Source: Candidatus Nitricoxidireducens bremensis
GTDB taxonomy: Bacteria > Pseudomonadota > Gammaproteobacteria > Burkholderiales > Rhodocyclaceae
Direction of reading: 5' to 3'
Assembly: GCA_030247725.1 (NCBI GenBank)
Contig: JAOTRT010000004.1
Location: forward strand, 310,001-374,000
Length of the DNA stretch: 64,000 bases
Position numbers and translations under genes: made by a program. Below the pieces are notes generated by a model, which was not told the origin of the DNA, did no database searches, and worked only from the letters and a program-made list of their open reading frames with translations. This document shows positions 27,042-36,647 of the stretch, piece after piece. The first letter of the stretch is position 1. Each line of letters starts with the position of its first letter.

Positions 27042-28382
27042 ATGATCCGCAAGCTGCTGCGCCGCGTGTTCCGGCGCGACGCCCCGAGCCGGCACGAGCC
27101 GGCCACCATTCCCCATTCCCGCCACGGCATCGATCCGGCGCTGGTGTCCCACAACGCGCGCCGCGTCTGCGAGACGCTCCAGGGCGCGGGCCACCGGGCC
27201 TACGTGGTGGGCGGCGCCGTGCGCGACCTCATCGCCGGCATCGAGCCCAAGGACTTCGACATCGCCACCGACGCGACGCCCGAGCAGGTGCGCGCCCTGT
27301 TCCGCCGCTCGCGCATCATCGGCCGGCGCTTCCAGATCGTGCATGTGATGATGGGGCCCGAGACCCTGGAGGTATCCACCTTCCGCGCCGCCCACGACGA
27401 GAACACGCTGAAGGACGAGCACGGCCGCGTGCTGCGTGACAACATCTGGGGCACCATGGAGGAGGACGCGGCGCGCCGCGACTTCACCGTCAATGCGCTC
27501 TACTACGACCCCGTCACCCAGACGGTGTTCGACTACCACCGCGGCGTGGACGACCTCAAGAAGAAGACCATGCGCATGATCGGCGAGCCGCGCTCGCGCT
27601 ACCGGGAGGACCCGGTGCGCATGCTGCGCGCCGTGCGCCTGTCGGCCAAGCTGGGCCTGACGCTGGACCCGGCCGTGCGAGCGCCGATCAAGGAGATGTC
27701 GCAGCTCATCGAGAATGTGCCGCCGGCGCGGCTGTTCGACGAGATGCTGAAGCTGCTGTTCTCCGGCCACGCCGTCGAGTGCGTGAAGCGCCTGCGCGCC
27801 GAGGGCCTGCACCACGGCCTGCTGCCGCTGCTGGACGTCATCCTGGAGCAGCCCCTGGGCGAGAAGTTCGTCATGCTGGCGCTCGCCAACACCGACGAGC
27901 GCATCCGCGCCGACAAGCCCACCTCGCCGGGTTTCCTGTTCGCCACCCTGCTGTGGCACGAGGTGCTGGCGAACTGGGAGGAGCGCAAGGCGGCCAAGGA
28001 ACTGCCGATCCCGGCCCTGTTCGCGGCCATGGACGAGGTGCTCGACGTGCAGGCGGAGAAGCTCGCCATCACGCGCCGCATCGCCGGCGACATCAAGGAG
28101 ATCTGGCTGCTGCAGCCGCGCTTCGACAAGCGCGCCGGCAAGACGCCCCTGCGCCTGATCGAGCAGCCGCGCTTCCGCGCCGCCTACGACTTCCTGCTGC
28201 TGCGCGCCCAGAGCGGCGAGATTCCGCTGGAGGTGGCCGACTGGTGGACCCGTTTCCAGCGCGAGGACCACGCCGGCCGCGAAGCCATGCTGCTGCCCGA
28301 CACCGACAAGAAGCGGCGCCGCAGCCGCGGCCGTGGGCGCAAGGCCGCCGCCGAAGGGGGCGCCCCGGAGAGCGGCGCATGA
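27042..28382 (+). CDS. pcnB: Poly(A) polymerase I
   Basis: The 446-residue enzyme adds 3' A-tails to RNA, targeting it for decay. The nucleotidyltransferase core shows VVGGAVRDLIAGIEPKDFDIATD (nucleotide-binding and catalytic Asp residues) and ARRDFTVNALYYD. The C-terminal tail is a highly basic RRRSRGRGRK stretch typical of proteobacterial PcnB. ATG 27042 is used; the frame extends 13 codons further upstream without a better start. It overlaps folK by ATGA. Confidence 0.93.
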   Translation: MIRKLLRRVFRRDAPSRHEPATIPHSRHGIDPALVSHNARRVCETLQGAGHRAYVVGGAVRDLIAGIEPKDFDIATDATPEQVRALFRRSRIIGRRFQIVHVMMGPETLEVSTFRAAHDENTLKDEHGRVLRDNIWGTMEEDAARRDFTVNALYYDPVTQTVFDYHRGVDDLKKKTMRMIGEPRSRYREDPVRMLRAVRLSAKLGLTLDPAVRAPIKEMSQLIENVPPARLFDEMLKLLFSGHAVECVKRLRAEGLHHGLLPLLDVILEQPLGEKFVMLALANTDERIRADKPTSPGFLFATLLWHEVLANWEERKAAKELPIPALFAAMDEVLDVQAEKLAITRRIAGDIKEIWLLQPRFDKRAGKTPLRLIEQPRFRAAYDFLLLRAQSGEIPLEVADWWTRFQREDHAGREAMLLPDTDKKRRRSRGRGRKAAAEGGAPESGA

Positions 28383-28861
28383 CCCTCGCCTACGTGGCGC
28401 TGGGCGCGAACCTGGGCAGTCCCGTCGTCACCGTCAATGCGGCCATCGGCCACCTGGACGGCATCCCCCTCTCGCGGCGCCTGGCGGGGTCCTCCCTCTA
28501 CCGCACGGCGCCGGTCGGCCTCAAGCACCAGCCCGATTTCATCAATGCCGTGGTCGCCATGGAAACCGAGCTGCCGGCGCGGGAACTGCTGGACCAGCTG
28601 TTCGCCATCGAGGCCCATTTCGGCCGCCAGCGCAGCGTGCCCAATGCGCCACGCACCCTGGACCTGGACCTGCTGCTGTATGGCGACCTGACCTTGGATA
28701 CGCCGGCCCTCATGCTGCCACACCCGCGCATGCACGAGCGCGCCTTCGTGCTGGCCCCCCTGGCCGAGATCGCGCCGGCGCTCGCCATCCCGGGCCAAGG
28801 CCGCGTCGCCGACCTGCTCGCCGCCTGCGCCGACCAGCGCATCGAGCGCATCGCCCCATGA
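28379..28861 (+). CDS. folK: 2-amino-4-hydroxy-6-hydroxymethyldihydropteridine pyrophosphokinase
   Basis: The 160-residue folate-pathway enzyme shows VALGANLGSP, SLYRTAPVG, PDFINAVV and the RTLDLDLLLYG signature with PHPRMHERAFVL downstream. Its size is typical. It overlaps pcnB and the next gene by 4 nt each, in the classic pcnB-folK-panBC operon order. Confidence 0.96.
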   Translation: MTLAYVALGANLGSPVVTVNAAIGHLDGIPLSRRLAGSSLYRTAPVGLKHQPDFINAVVAMETELPARELLDQLFAIEAHFGRQRSVPNAPRTLDLDLLLYGDLTLDTPALMLPHPRMHERAFVLAPLAEIAPALAIPGQGRVADLLAACADQRIERIAP

Positions 28862-29202
28862 ACCTGCCGGTCACGCTCCAGACCGCCCTGCTGCTCACCG
28901 TGTCGAATGTCTTCATGACCTTCGCCTGGTACGCCCACCTGAAGAACCTCAACGACCGCCCCTGGTGGATCGCCGCCCTCGCCTCCTGGGGCATCGCCCT
29001 GTTCGAGTACCTGGTGCAGGTGCCCGCCAATCGCATCGGCCACACGGAACTGTCCCTCGCCCAGCTCAAGATCATGCAGGAGGTGATCACCCTGGCGGTG
29101 TTCGTGCCCTTCGCCGTGTTCTACATGCAGCAGCCCCTGAAGCTGGATTTCCTCTGGGCCGGACTTTGCATCCTCGGCGCGGTATATTTCATCTTCCGCT
29201 GA
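28858..29202 (+). CDS. DUF486/DMT-like small membrane protein
   Basis: The 114-residue protein has four hydrophobic segments and the pattern FMTFAWYAHLK...FEYLVQVPANRIG, characteristic of DUF486, a half-size relative of drug/metabolite transporters. It is inserted between folK (4-nt overlap) and panB (15-nt gap). The function is unknown. Confidence 0.85.
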   Translation: MNLPVTLQTALLLTVSNVFMTFAWYAHLKNLNDRPWWIAALASWGIALFEYLVQVPANRIGHTELSLAQLKIMQEVITLAVFVPFAVFYMQQPLKLDFLWAGLCILGAVYFIFR

Positions 29203-29217
29203 ACCGGTAACGCCGCC

Positions 29218-30033
29218 ATGACCTACCTCGCCAGCAACAAGCCCATCACCCTGCCCGAGCTCGCCCGCATGAAGAAGGACGGCGAGAAGATCGCCATGCT
29301 GACGGCCTACGACGCCAGCTTCGCGGCCCTGGTGGACCGCTGCGGCACCGACACCATCCTGGTGGGCGATTCCCTCGGCAACGTCATGCAGGGCAAGACC
29401 TCGACCCTGCCGGTGACCATCGACCACATGGTCTATCACACCGAATGCGTGGGCCATATCGTCCAGCGCGCCATGGTGATCGCCGACATGTCCTTCGGCA
29501 GCTACCAGGAGTCGAAGGAGCAGGCCCTGCGCAACGCCGTGCGCCTGCTGGCGGCGGGAGCCGAGATGGTGAAGCTGGAAGGCGGCGCGGTGATGGCGGA
29601 AACCGTGCATTTCCTCGTCGAGCGCGGCGTGCCGGTCTGCGCCCACATCGGCCTCACGCCCCAGTCGGTCCATGCCCTCGGCGGTTACCGCGTCCAGGGC
29701 CGCGGCGATGCGGCGGCGGCACGCATGAAGGCCGACGCCCTGGCCCTCGAACAGGCCGGTGCGACCTTGATGGTGCTGGAAATGGTGCCGGCCCAGCTCG
29801 CCGGCGAGATCACGCGGGAATTGACCGCCTGCGCCACCATCGGCATCGGCGCCGGCAAGGACTGCGACGGCCAGGTGCTGGTGCTCCACGACATGCTCGG
29901 CGTCTATCCCGGCAAGAAGGGCCGCTTCGTCAAGGACTTCATGGCCGAGGCCCAGAGCATCGACGGCGCCGTGCAGGCCTATGTCGCCGCCGTGAAGAAC
30001 GGCAGCTTCCCCGCGCCCGAACACTGTTACTGA
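29218..30033 (+). CDS. panB: 3-methyl-2-oxobutanoate hydroxymethyltransferase
   Basis: The 271-residue enzyme catalyses the first committed step of pantothenate synthesis (ketopantoate from ketoisovalerate and methylene-THF). Family signatures are [25 protein letters not shown], the metal-binding MVKLEGG and AHIGLTPQS. The length is normal. It is followed 10 nt later by panC. Confidence 0.97.
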   Translation: MTYLASNKPITLPELARMKKDGEKIAMLTAYDASFAALVDRCGTDTILVGDSLGNVMQGKTSTLPVTIDHMVYHTECVGHIVQRAMVIADMSFGSYQESKEQALRNAVRLLAAGAEMVKLEGGAVMAETVHFLVERGVPVCAHIGLTPQSVHALGGYRVQGRGDAAAARMKADALALEQAGATLMVLEMVPAQLAGEITRELTACATIGIGAGKDCDGQVLVLHDMLGVYPGKKGRFVKDFMAEAQSIDGAVQAYVAAVKNGSFPAPEHCY

Positions 30034-30043
30034 CTCCCCGACC

Positions 30044-30880
30044 ATGCATATCCACGAGACCATCGCCGGCCTGCGGGCCGCGTTGAAGACGGCCGGCCCG
30101 AACAAGCGAGTGGCCCTGGTGCCCACCATGGGCAACCTCCACGAGGGTCACATCGCCCTCATGACCCAGGCCCGCGACCACGCCGACACGGTGGCGGCAA
30201 CCATCTTCGTCAACCGCTTGCAGTTCCGCCCCGGCGAGGATTTCGACAAGTATCCGCGCACCTTCCGGGCCGATTGCGAGAAGCTTGCCGCCGCCGGTGT
30301 CGAGCACCTGTTCGCGCCGGACGAAGGCGAGATGTATCCACAGCCCCAGGGCTACCACGTGGAACCGCCGCCGGAGCAGGCCAATGTCCTCGAAGGCGAG
30401 TTCCGCCCCGGCCATTTCCGCGGCGTCGCCACGGTGGTGATGAAGCTGTTCCAGATCGCCCAGCCCGATGTAGCCCTCTTCGGCAAGAAGGATTTCCAGC
30501 AGTTGTTGGTAATACGCAACATGGTCCGGGACCTCAATCTGCCCATCGAAATCGTCGGCAAGGACACCGTCAGGGCGGCCGACGGACTGGCCCTTTCGTC
30601 CCGCAACGGCTATCTGTCGACGACGGAAAGGTCTGAAGCGCCAAGGCTTTGGCGAACTCTTACGAAGGTAGTAGGTCGAATCAATGCCGGCGACACCGAT
30701 TTCCCACGTCTTGAGCAGGAAGCCATGGCGGAACTGGGGGCAAACGGCTGGGTGCCGGACTATATTGCAGTGCGTAAAAAAATTGATCTACAATTGCCGG
30801 CCGCTCACGAATCCGGGTTGGTGGTGTTGGCAGCGGCGCGTTTAGGTAGCACGCGCCTCATCGACAACCTGGAAGTTTAG
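30044..30880 (+). CDS. panC: Pantothenate synthetase
   Basis: The 278-residue enzyme joins pantoate and beta-alanine with ATP. It shows [14 protein letters not shown] (HIGH-like), the FVNRLQF-type block (family usually FVNPLQF), FGKKDFQQL and [11 protein letters not shown] (KMSKS-like). The 3' third (about 30600-30880) has softer codon use than the rest, but the frame and C-terminus are intact. Confidence 0.96.
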   Translation: MHIHETIAGLRAALKTAGPNKRVALVPTMGNLHEGHIALMTQARDHADTVAATIFVNRLQFRPGEDFDKYPRTFRADCEKLAAAGVEHLFAPDEGEMYPQPQGYHVEPPPEQANVLEGEFRPGHFRGVATVVMKLFQIAQPDVALFGKKDFQQLLVIRNMVRDLNLPIEIVGKDTVRAADGLALSSRNGYLSTTERSEAPRLWRTLTKVVGRINAGDTDFPRLEQEAMAELGANGWVPDYIAVRKKIDLQLPAAHESGLVVLAAARLGSTRLIDNLEV

Positions 30881-30985
30881 GTCGCCGCGATGCGCTCATG
30901 CCGGCCGTGACCAGCAGCGAACAGAACGGAGCCCTTTCCCGGGCTCTCCATTAGTTGCCGACCTTTGCATGAGAAGGGACCGACA

Positions 30986-31372
30986 ATGCAACGCACGATG
31001 CTGAAATCCAAGCTGCACCGCGTCACCGTGACGCAGGCCGAACTCCATTACGAGGGTTCCTGCGCCATCGACGAGGACCTGCTCGACGCTGCCGACATCA
31101 AGGAATACCAGCAGATCGAGATCTGGAACGTCGACAACGGCGAACGCTTCACCACCTATGCCATCAAGGCGGAACGCGGCTCCGGCACGATCTCCGTCAA
31201 TGGCGCGGCAGCCCGCAAGGCGGCCCCCGGCGACCTGCTGATCATCGCCACCTTCGCCACTTACAACGAGATCGAGCTCGCCAAGTTCGAACCCGATCTG
31301 GTCTATGTGGACGCGAAGAACCGCATCACCCACCACAGCCGGAAGATACCGGTGCAGGCGGCCGTCGCCTGA
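30986..31372 (+). CDS. panD: Aspartate 1-decarboxylase
   Basis: The 128-residue proenzyme makes beta-alanine from aspartate. Self-cleavage between Gly24 and Ser25 in HYEGSCAID would produce the pyruvoyl group. [20 protein letters not shown] and DLLIIATFA are typical. ATG 30986 was chosen because it gives the family N-terminus ([17 protein letters not shown]). It completes panBCD and is followed by a terminator. Confidence 0.97.
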   Translation: MQRTMLKSKLHRVTVTQAELHYEGSCAIDEDLLDAADIKEYQQIEIWNVDNGERFTTYAIKAERGSGTISVNGAAARKAAPGDLLIIATFATYNEIELAKFEPDLVYVDAKNRITHHSRKIPVQAAVA

Positions 31373-31395
31373 ACATCGCCCCAAGCCCTACCCCG

Positions 31396-31423
31396 AAGCC
31401 CGCCGGAATCCGGCGGGCTTTTT
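31396..31423 (+). terminator. Intrinsic terminator of panBCD
   Basis: A perfect 11-bp stem AAGCCCGCCGG/CCGGCGGGCTT with loop AAT (31396-31420) is followed by TTT. Confidence 0.85.
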
Positions 31424-31487
31424 AATGCCCGAACTCATCAGTCCGATTGATGTCAGAATCAGCACCGCTTTCACACCGGAGCATGCC

Positions 31488-31985
31488 ATGAGCCGAATCC
31501 CGCCCCTGTCCGCCCTGCTAGCCGTCCTCGCCCTGGGCTTCGCCGCCGCCCCGGTCCTGTCCATGGAGACCCTCGGCAAGAACGAACAGCCCATCCACGA
31601 CGCCGCCCGCATGGGCACGCGGGAGGATGTGGAACGCCTGCTGAAGGCCGATCCGAAGCTGCGGGACGCCCGCACCGAGCTGGGCTCCACGCCGCTGCAC
31701 TACGCGGCCCTCAACGAGAACAGCGGCCCCCTCAGGGCCCTGCTGGCCGCCGGTGCCAACGTCAATGCCCGCGACAAGGAAGGCGCCACACCGCTCCACA
31801 TGGCCGCCTACGCGACGCGCAGCGAGCACACCAAGCTGCTGCTGGAGGCCGGCGCCGACGTGAACGCCAAGACCGATGCCGGCCGCGACGTGCTGAGCCT
31901 GGCGCGCAGAGTGCGCGCCGACGAGGTGGCCGGCATCATCTCCCTCTGGGTGCTCAAGGGCTGCAAGCCCAGCAAGCCCTGCTGA
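31488..31985 (+). CDS. Exported ankyrin-repeat protein
   Basis: The 165-residue protein has a signal peptide (about residues 1-25) and three ankyrin repeats; TPLHYAALNEN and TPLHMAAYATRSEHTKLLLEAGADVNAK give the consensus. It ends in CKPSKPC. It would act in the periplasm through protein binding; the partner is unknown. It lies just upstream of a DUF411 protein on the same strand. Confidence 0.85.
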   Translation: MSRIPPLSALLAVLALGFAAAPVLSMETLGKNEQPIHDAARMGTREDVERLLKADPKLRDARTELGSTPLHYAALNENSGPLRALLAAGANVNARDKEGATPLHMAAYATRSEHTKLLLEAGADVNAKTDAGRDVLSLARRVRADEVAGIISLWVLKGCKPSKPC

Positions 31986-31997
31986 AGGCGCCCGGAT

Positions 31998-32480
31998 ATG
32001 AAGCGCGTCCTGCTGACCGCCCTGCTGGCTGCCGCCCTGCCGGCGGCGGCGGACTCCCTGCCCAAGGTCGAGATCTACATGCCGACGCCTTGTCTGGCCT
32101 GCATCGAATGGGGCGTGCATCTGATGGACAACGGCTTCCAGGTCGCCTACCGGGAGACTGCCGACATGGCGGCCGTGAAGCGTCGCCTCAAGGTGCCGAA
32201 GGACCTGGAGTCCGTCCACACCGCCACGGTCGGCGGCTATTTCGTCGAGGGCCACGTGCCGGCCGACGACATCAAGGAACTGCTGCGGGACAAGCCCAAG
32301 GCCCTCGGCATCGCCGTACCGGGCCTGCCGCGGGGCGCACCGGGGCGGGAGGTCAAATCCCAGTCCTGCGAAACGGGCTGCTCCATCCTCGAAGGCGAAT
32401 CCCGCGAACCGCGCCGGGAACTCTTCGAGACGGTGCTGGTGAAACCCGGCGGCAAGACCAGCACCTGGGCGCGGCACTGA
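31998..32480 (+). CDS. DUF411 family periplasmic metal-related protein
   Basis: The 160-residue protein has a signal peptide (cleavage near PAAAD) and the DUF411 pattern: a CxxC in TPCLACIEWG, SVHTATVGGYFVEGHVP and IAVPGLPRGAPG. DUF411 proteins are often next to copper-handling genes and are thought to bind copper. An additional CETGC pair follows near residue 123. It is convergent with the second FccB-like gene (16 nt apart). Confidence 0.83.
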   Translation: MKRVLLTALLAAALPAAADSLPKVEIYMPTPCLACIEWGVHLMDNGFQVAYRETADMAAVKRRLKVPKDLESVHTATVGGYFVEGHVPADDIKELLRDKPKALGIAVPGLPRGAPGREVKSQSCETGCSILEGESREPRRELFETVLVKPGGKTSTWARH

Positions 32481-32496
32481 CCGCGCCGGCCCCGTC

Positions 32497-33789
32497 TCAC
32501 TCGCGCCAGGCGAGCATTTCCGCAAACATCCCCTTCGCCCACTGGATGTCCTCGCCGCGGGGCTGCCGGTCGTGGACCTGCCGACCGGTCTGGGCGATCA
32601 TCTCGCCGCCGCGCAGGCGGTATTCCGTCTCGACGCGGATCAATTCCGGCGGATCGAGGCGCGGCGTGACGTAGCAGACGCTGTCGGGCACCTGCCGTTC
32701 CGGCTCCCGGCCCCGGAAGCGCGCGGCGATCTCCTCCGCCGCGATGCGCCCCAGGCGCGTGGCGGCCTGGCCCGTCTTGGTGTAATGGCCGAAGAGGGGC
32801 GACACCTGCCCCATCAGGTCGCCGACGAGAAAGACGCGCTCGTCGCCCCGCGCATGCAGATGCACCGGGTGCTGGTCGGCCCAGCCCGTGGGCTTGCCCG
32901 TGCCATCGACACCGATGAGGCCCGCCTGCCAGATCAGGTCGCCCGCCTGCTGGGGCGGCATCAGGATGGCGTCGTCGAAGGCGATGTCCTCGAAATCGGT
33001 GGCGACCCGGCGCCCGCGGAGATCGACCTGCGTCAGCCGCGACTGGGGCAGATAGGTGATCCAGTCCTTGTAGTGCTCGGCGAAGATGCGGTGGAAGCCC
33101 AGCACGCCCGGTCCCGCATCGACGACAATGATCCGCGCCTTGATGCCGCGCTCGCGGAAGCGGTTCGCGATCATGCAGGCCCGCTCGTAGGGGGCCGGCG
33201 GGCAGCGGTAGGGCTGGGGCGGGATGGTCATGAGGAAGTCGCCGCCGGCGAAGGACTCCACCTTGGCCTTCAGGGTCAGTATCTCGTCGCCGGCGACGAA
33301 GGCCGCCGGGTAGCGGCGGCGGGCGACTCCGGCGGCCTCGCTGTCGTCGCCGAACCAGGGCGCGTAGTCGTCGCGCACGCCGACGGCCAACACCAGCCAG
33401 TCGTAATCGAGGGTCCCGAGCGACGTCACGACACGGCGCTTCTCCCGGTCGATGGCCGTGACTTCGGCGCGGAGGAAGCTGTAGCCGTAGGCCTTCGCCG
33501 CGACCGCGTAATCGTGGGTCAGCAGCCGCTCATCCACCCGCCCGGCGAGCCACTTGTTGCCCAGGGGCGCGGAGCGGAACACGGTGTTGCGCTCCAGCAG
33601 CACCACGTCCAGTTCCGGCGCCAGGTCCCGCAGCCGCCGCGCGGCGGAAAGCCCGGCCCAACCGCCACCGACGATGACGACGCGACGCCCGCCCGAAGCC
33701 GGCAGCAGCGCGGGCAAGCCCTGGGCGAACAGGGGCGAAGCGGCGAGGGCTGCACTGGCGGCGAGAAAGCGGCGGCGGCGAAACGGCAT
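32497..33789 (-). CDS. FccB-like periplasmic flavoprotein lacking the covalent-FAD cysteine
   Basis: The 430-residue protein is an FccB/sulfide:quinone reductase-family homologue with a twin-arginine signal (MPFRRRRFLAAS) and a VVIVGGGWAGLSAA dinucleotide fold. The redox Cys pair is kept (Cys196 in YRCPPAP and Cys372 in DSVCYVT). The segment that carries the covalent FAD cysteine in FccB (VSCPFSN at 72-78 of the 4214-5494 protein) reads RSAPLGN here, with Ala74 in place of Cys. FAD is therefore probably bound non-covalently. No cytochrome subunit is adjacent; its upstream neighbour is a pentapeptide-repeat protein. The substrate may be sulfide or another sulfur species. Confidence 0.82.
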   Translation of the reverse strand: MPFRRRRFLAASAALAASPLFAQGLPALLPASGGRRVVIVGGGWAGLSAARRLRDLAPELDVVLLERNTVFRSAPLGNKWLAGRVDERLLTHDYAVAAKAYGYSFLRAEVTAIDREKRRVVTSLGTLDYDWLVLAVGVRDDYAPWFGDDSEAAGVARRRYPAAFVAGDEILTLKAKVESFAGGDFLMTIPPQPYRCPPAPYERACMIANRFRERGIKARIIVVDAGPGVLGFHRIFAEHYKDWITYLPQSRLTQVDLRGRRVATDFEDIAFDDAILMPPQQAGDLIWQAGLIGVDGTGKPTGWADQHPVHLHARGDERVFLVGDLMGQVSPLFGHYTKTGQAATRLGRIAAEEIAARFRGREPERQVPDSVCYVTPRLDPPELIRVETEYRLRGGEMIAQTGRQVHDRQPRGEDIQWAKGMFAEMLAWRE

Positions 33790-33794
33790 GGCGG

Positions 33795-34562
33795 CTAGCG
33801 GCGCTCGCGCACGACGAAGGGCTCGACCAGGGCCTCCTGCACGGATTCGGAGCGGTTGAGGGATTTGTCGAAGTCCGCGTTCCAGACATCGGCGTTGGCG
33901 AAATCGGCGCCGGCGAGGTCGGCGCCGGCGAACACGGCCTGGCGCAGCGTCGCCCCGGCAAGCCGCGTCCGCCGCAGGAAGGCGCGCGTGAAATCGACCT
34001 GCTCCATCGCCGCGCCGGTGAGGTCGGCCCCCGAGAGATCGGCGCCGACGAGCTTTGCGCCCGAGAAGACGCCGCGGAAGGCGTAGCAATTGCGGATCGA
34101 GCCGCCGGAAAGATCGATCTCCTCCATCAGGATGTCCTTGAGATAGGCGTTGGAGAAGTCGGCGCCCGGAGCCTTCGTACCGATGAGATTGGCGCCGAAC
34201 AGGTAGGCACCCTGGAGTTTCGCGCCGGACAGGTCCGCCGCGTCGAAGGTGGCATGGAACAGATCGGCGTCGGCGAGATCGGCCGCGGAGAGGTCGGCAC
34301 CGCGGAAGTTCGCCCACTTGGCGTTGCTGTTGCGCAGGTCGGCGCCGGCCAGGTTCGCCTTGCGGAAGTCGGTGTTCTCCATCTTCGCCCCGGCCAGGCG
34401 GACACCGCGCAGGTCGCGACCGGCCAGGGAACGCTTGCTGAAGTCGCAGCGGGAAAGGTCGGTGGCCGGCTTCGGCGCCTGGCAGTCGCCGGGCGGCAAG
34501 TCGGCAGCCGCGGCGAAGCCGCCCCAAAAGACCAGGACCGGGAGCACGGATTTCCGATTCAT
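33795..34562 (-). CDS. Exported pentapeptide-repeat protein
   Basis: The 255-residue protein has a signal peptide (about residues 1-20, ending AAAA) and then some 35 consecutive A(D/N)LXX-type pentapeptides (for example ADLSAADLADADL), folding as a right-handed quadrilateral beta helix. ATG 34562 is preceded by AGGAGG at 8 nt. It is upstream of the FccB-like gene (5 nt apart) and probably co-transcribed. The function is unknown; a scaffold or partner for the flavoprotein is only an inference. Confidence 0.87.
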   Translation of the reverse strand: MNRKSVLPVLVFWGGFAAAADLPPGDCQAPKPATDLSRCDFSKRSLAGRDLRGVRLAGAKMENTDFRKANLAGADLRNSNAKWANFRGADLSAADLADADLFHATFDAADLSGAKLQGAYLFGANLIGTKAPGADFSNAYLKDILMEEIDLSGGSIRNCYAFRGVFSGAKLVGADLSGADLTGAAMEQVDFTRAFLRRTRLAGATLRQAVFAGADLAGADFANADVWNADFDKSLNRSESVQEALVEPFVVRERR

Positions 34563-34596
34563 GGGCAGCACCTCCTGCCGGCCATTGTAGGCGAGC

Positions 34597-35541
34597 TCAG
34601 GCCTGCCGCAGCCGGGCCGCCGCCGCCAGCAATGCCGCGGCGCAGACGTTGTGGCCGATGGTGAGCCAGAGCTTGTAGCCGGTCGCCACCGTCAGCAGGC
34701 CGAGGAGGAACTCGCCGCCCAGCAGCGCCAGCACTGCCGCCGCCGCGGGCCGGGCCACCGCATCCCGCCGGCGGCGCAGCGCCGCCATGCCCAGCAGCAG
34801 CAGCGTCGCCACGGCGCAGATGCGGTGCAGCAGGTGGAGGGCGACACCGCCCGTGTCGCCGGCCGGCGTCGGGCCCGTCAGCGTGGCGACGGGATTGAGG
34901 GCCGCTAGGCCACCGCCCGCCGGCAGCCAGGCCCCGCCGCAGTCCGGCAGTGTGGCGCAGGCCGCGGCGGCATAGCGGGCACCGATCAGGGCACCGAGCA
35001 GTACCGTCGCCGTCAGGACGGCCAGCCCCCCGGCCAGCAGGGCATCGGGCCGCGCCGGCTGCCGTCCCGCCGGGCCGGCGGCCATGACGATGCGCCAGGA
35101 CATGGACACCAGGCCGAGACCGCCGACGAGGTTGACGAAATTCACCAGCACGCGCCGGGGATCGTTGCTCCAGATGCCCACCACCGAGAGGAACAGCATG
35201 AGGCCCAGCAGCAGCAGCGTCTGGCGCGCGACGGGCGCCAACCGATGTGGCCTGAAGGCGATCCAGCAGGCGTAGATGGCGAGCAGCAGGGCCGCGGTGG
35301 CGACGATACGATGGACGAGGCGCCCAGTGGCCGGCGGCGCATAGGTGCCCGCCGTCAGGAAGCGCCCATAGCACTCGGGCCAGGCGCTGCAGCCGAGATC
35401 GGCCGAGACGAGGCGCAGGTAGGCGCTGACGGCGACGACGGCCAGGGACAGCAGCGCCAGCACCATGCCGAGCAGGCGCAGGCGCCCCAGCCGCCCGGAT
35501 TCCGCCACGAGTTGGGCGCCCCCGGCTTCCGGCCCCGTCAT
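34597..35541 (-). CDS. CtaA/COX15-family heme A synthase, CtaA-like paralogue
   Basis: The 314-residue membrane protein has about eight helices in two similar halves. Heme-ligand histidines appear in GRLVHRIVAT, LLHRICAVA and GHNVCAA. It carries two Cys pairs in extracytoplasmic loops (C51/C57 in GCSAWPEC and a second in CATLPDC), the feature of Bacillus CtaA-like (Cys-containing) heme A synthases. It sits 7 nt downstream of a second, Cox15-type synthase. The two may form a heterodimer or have different specificities. Confidence 0.82.
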   Translation of the reverse strand: MTGPEAGGAQLVAESGRLGRLRLLGMVLALLSLAVVAVSAYLRLVSADLGCSAWPECYGRFLTAGTYAPPATGRLVHRIVATAALLLAIYACWIAFRPHRLAPVARQTLLLLGLMLFLSVVGIWSNDPRRVLVNFVNLVGGLGLVSMSWRIVMAAGPAGRQPARPDALLAGGLAVLTATVLLGALIGARYAAAACATLPDCGGAWLPAGGGLAALNPVATLTGPTPAGDTGGVALHLLHRICAVATLLLLGMAALRRRRDAVARPAAAAVLALLGGEFLLGLLTVATGYKLWLTIGHNVCAAALLAAAARLRQA

Positions 35542-35548
35542 GGGCGCA

Positions 35549-36586
35549 TCAGCGCGGCGAGCGCGCCACGCGCAGTTCGTGGTTCAGCCACAGGACCAGC
35601 CCGAACACCACCATGGCGCCGCCCTGGTGGGCCGCGCCGAAACCGACGGGAACCGCCAGCAGCAAGGTGGTGATACCCAGCGCAATCTGGACCGCCAGGG
35701 CCAGCAGCAGCACGCTCGCCGCCAGCCGCGCCCGCGGCACCACCGGCGCATTGCGCACCTTCCACCACAGCCAGGGCACCAGGAAGGCCAGTATCCAGGC
35801 GCCGAGACGATGGTCGAACTGGGTGGTCGCCATGTTGTTGAAGAAGTTCAGGTACCAGGGCTCGATCAGAAAGATTTCCGGCGGCACCACATGGCCGTTC
35901 ATGAGCGGGAAGGTGTTGTAGGCCTTGCCGGCGCGGATACCGGCGACGAAGCCGCCGGTCACCACCATGTAGAAGGTCAGCAGTGCCAGCCAGAAGCCCG
36001 CGCGCCGCAGTTTCGCCACGCTCGCGCTCACCGTGGCGACGCGCTCGTTGAGGATGCCCAGGGCCACCCAGACCATGGCGATGAAGATGACGAAAGCGAG
36101 GGACAGGTGGGCCGTGAGGCGGTACTGGCTGACGCGCGGATCGTCCACCAGGCCACTCTTGACCATGTACCAGCCCATGGCGCCCTGCAGGCCGCCGAGG
36201 ATGAAGATGCCGATCAGCTTGGGCACCAGGGGCTTGTCCACCTTGCGGCGCCAGAGGAAGTAAAGGAAGGGGAACAGGAACACCATGCCGATGGTGCGGC
36301 CGAGGACCCGGTGGAAGTACTCCCACCAGAAGATGCCCTTGAATTCGTCGAGGGACATCTGGTGATTGACCTTTTCGTATTCAGGGGTTTTCTTGTACTT
36401 ATCGAAGGTTTCCTCCCATTCCGCCAGATTCAGGGGCGGAATGGTGCCGACGATGGGCTGCCATTCGACGATGGAAAGCCCGGAATGGGTCAGGCGCGTC
36501 ACCCCCCCCACGACCAGGGTGGCGAACACCATGGCGGCGCAGATGAACAGCCAGGTTGCGACTTGAAGACGTGCCGAACGATCCAT
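35549..36586 (-). CDS. ctaA: COX15/CtaA-family heme A synthase
   Basis: The 345-residue protein oxidises heme O to heme A. It shows the Cox15 signatures [16 protein letters not shown] and [15 protein letters not shown] and [12 protein letters not shown] helices (EYFHRVLGR), plus the HRLGAWI and AAHQGG histidines in the second half. It is divergent from the oxidase genes starting at 36821 and should supply their heme. A TATAAT on the minus strand (36642-36647) is a plausible promoter. Confidence 0.92.
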   Translation of the reverse strand: MDRSARLQVATWLFICAAMVFATLVVGGVTRLTHSGLSIVEWQPIVGTIPPLNLAEWEETFDKYKKTPEYEKVNHQMSLDEFKGIFWWEYFHRVLGRTIGMVFLFPFLYFLWRRKVDKPLVPKLIGIFILGGLQGAMGWYMVKSGLVDDPRVSQYRLTAHLSLAFVIFIAMVWVALGILNERVATVSASVAKLRRAGFWLALLTFYMVVTGGFVAGIRAGKAYNTFPLMNGHVVPPEIFLIEPWYLNFFNNMATTQFDHRLGAWILAFLVPWLWWKVRNAPVVPRARLAASVLLLALAVQIALGITTLLLAVPVGFGAAHQGGAMVVFGLVLWLNHELRVARSPR

Positions 36587-36641
36587 AAACGATTTTCCCG
36601 GGTGAATTGGGGCTAATTATCGGGGTGCGCTAAGGCCTTGG

Positions 36642-36647
36642 ATTATA
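36642..36647 (-). promoter_or_regulatory. Candidate -10 element of the ctaA pair
   Basis: TATAAT on the minus strand lies 55 nt upstream of the Cox15-type start at 36586, within the 234-nt divergent region 36587-36820. The -35 is weak (TTTCTG-like). No clear rightward promoter is visible in the same region. Confidence 0.35.

Noticed and set aside
33790..34527. Possible N-terminal extension fusing a large domain to the FccB-like protein
   Set aside because: The frame is open, but the same bases encode the pentapeptide-repeat protein in another frame with a strong ribosome-binding site. The twin-arginine signal at 33789 marks the real start.
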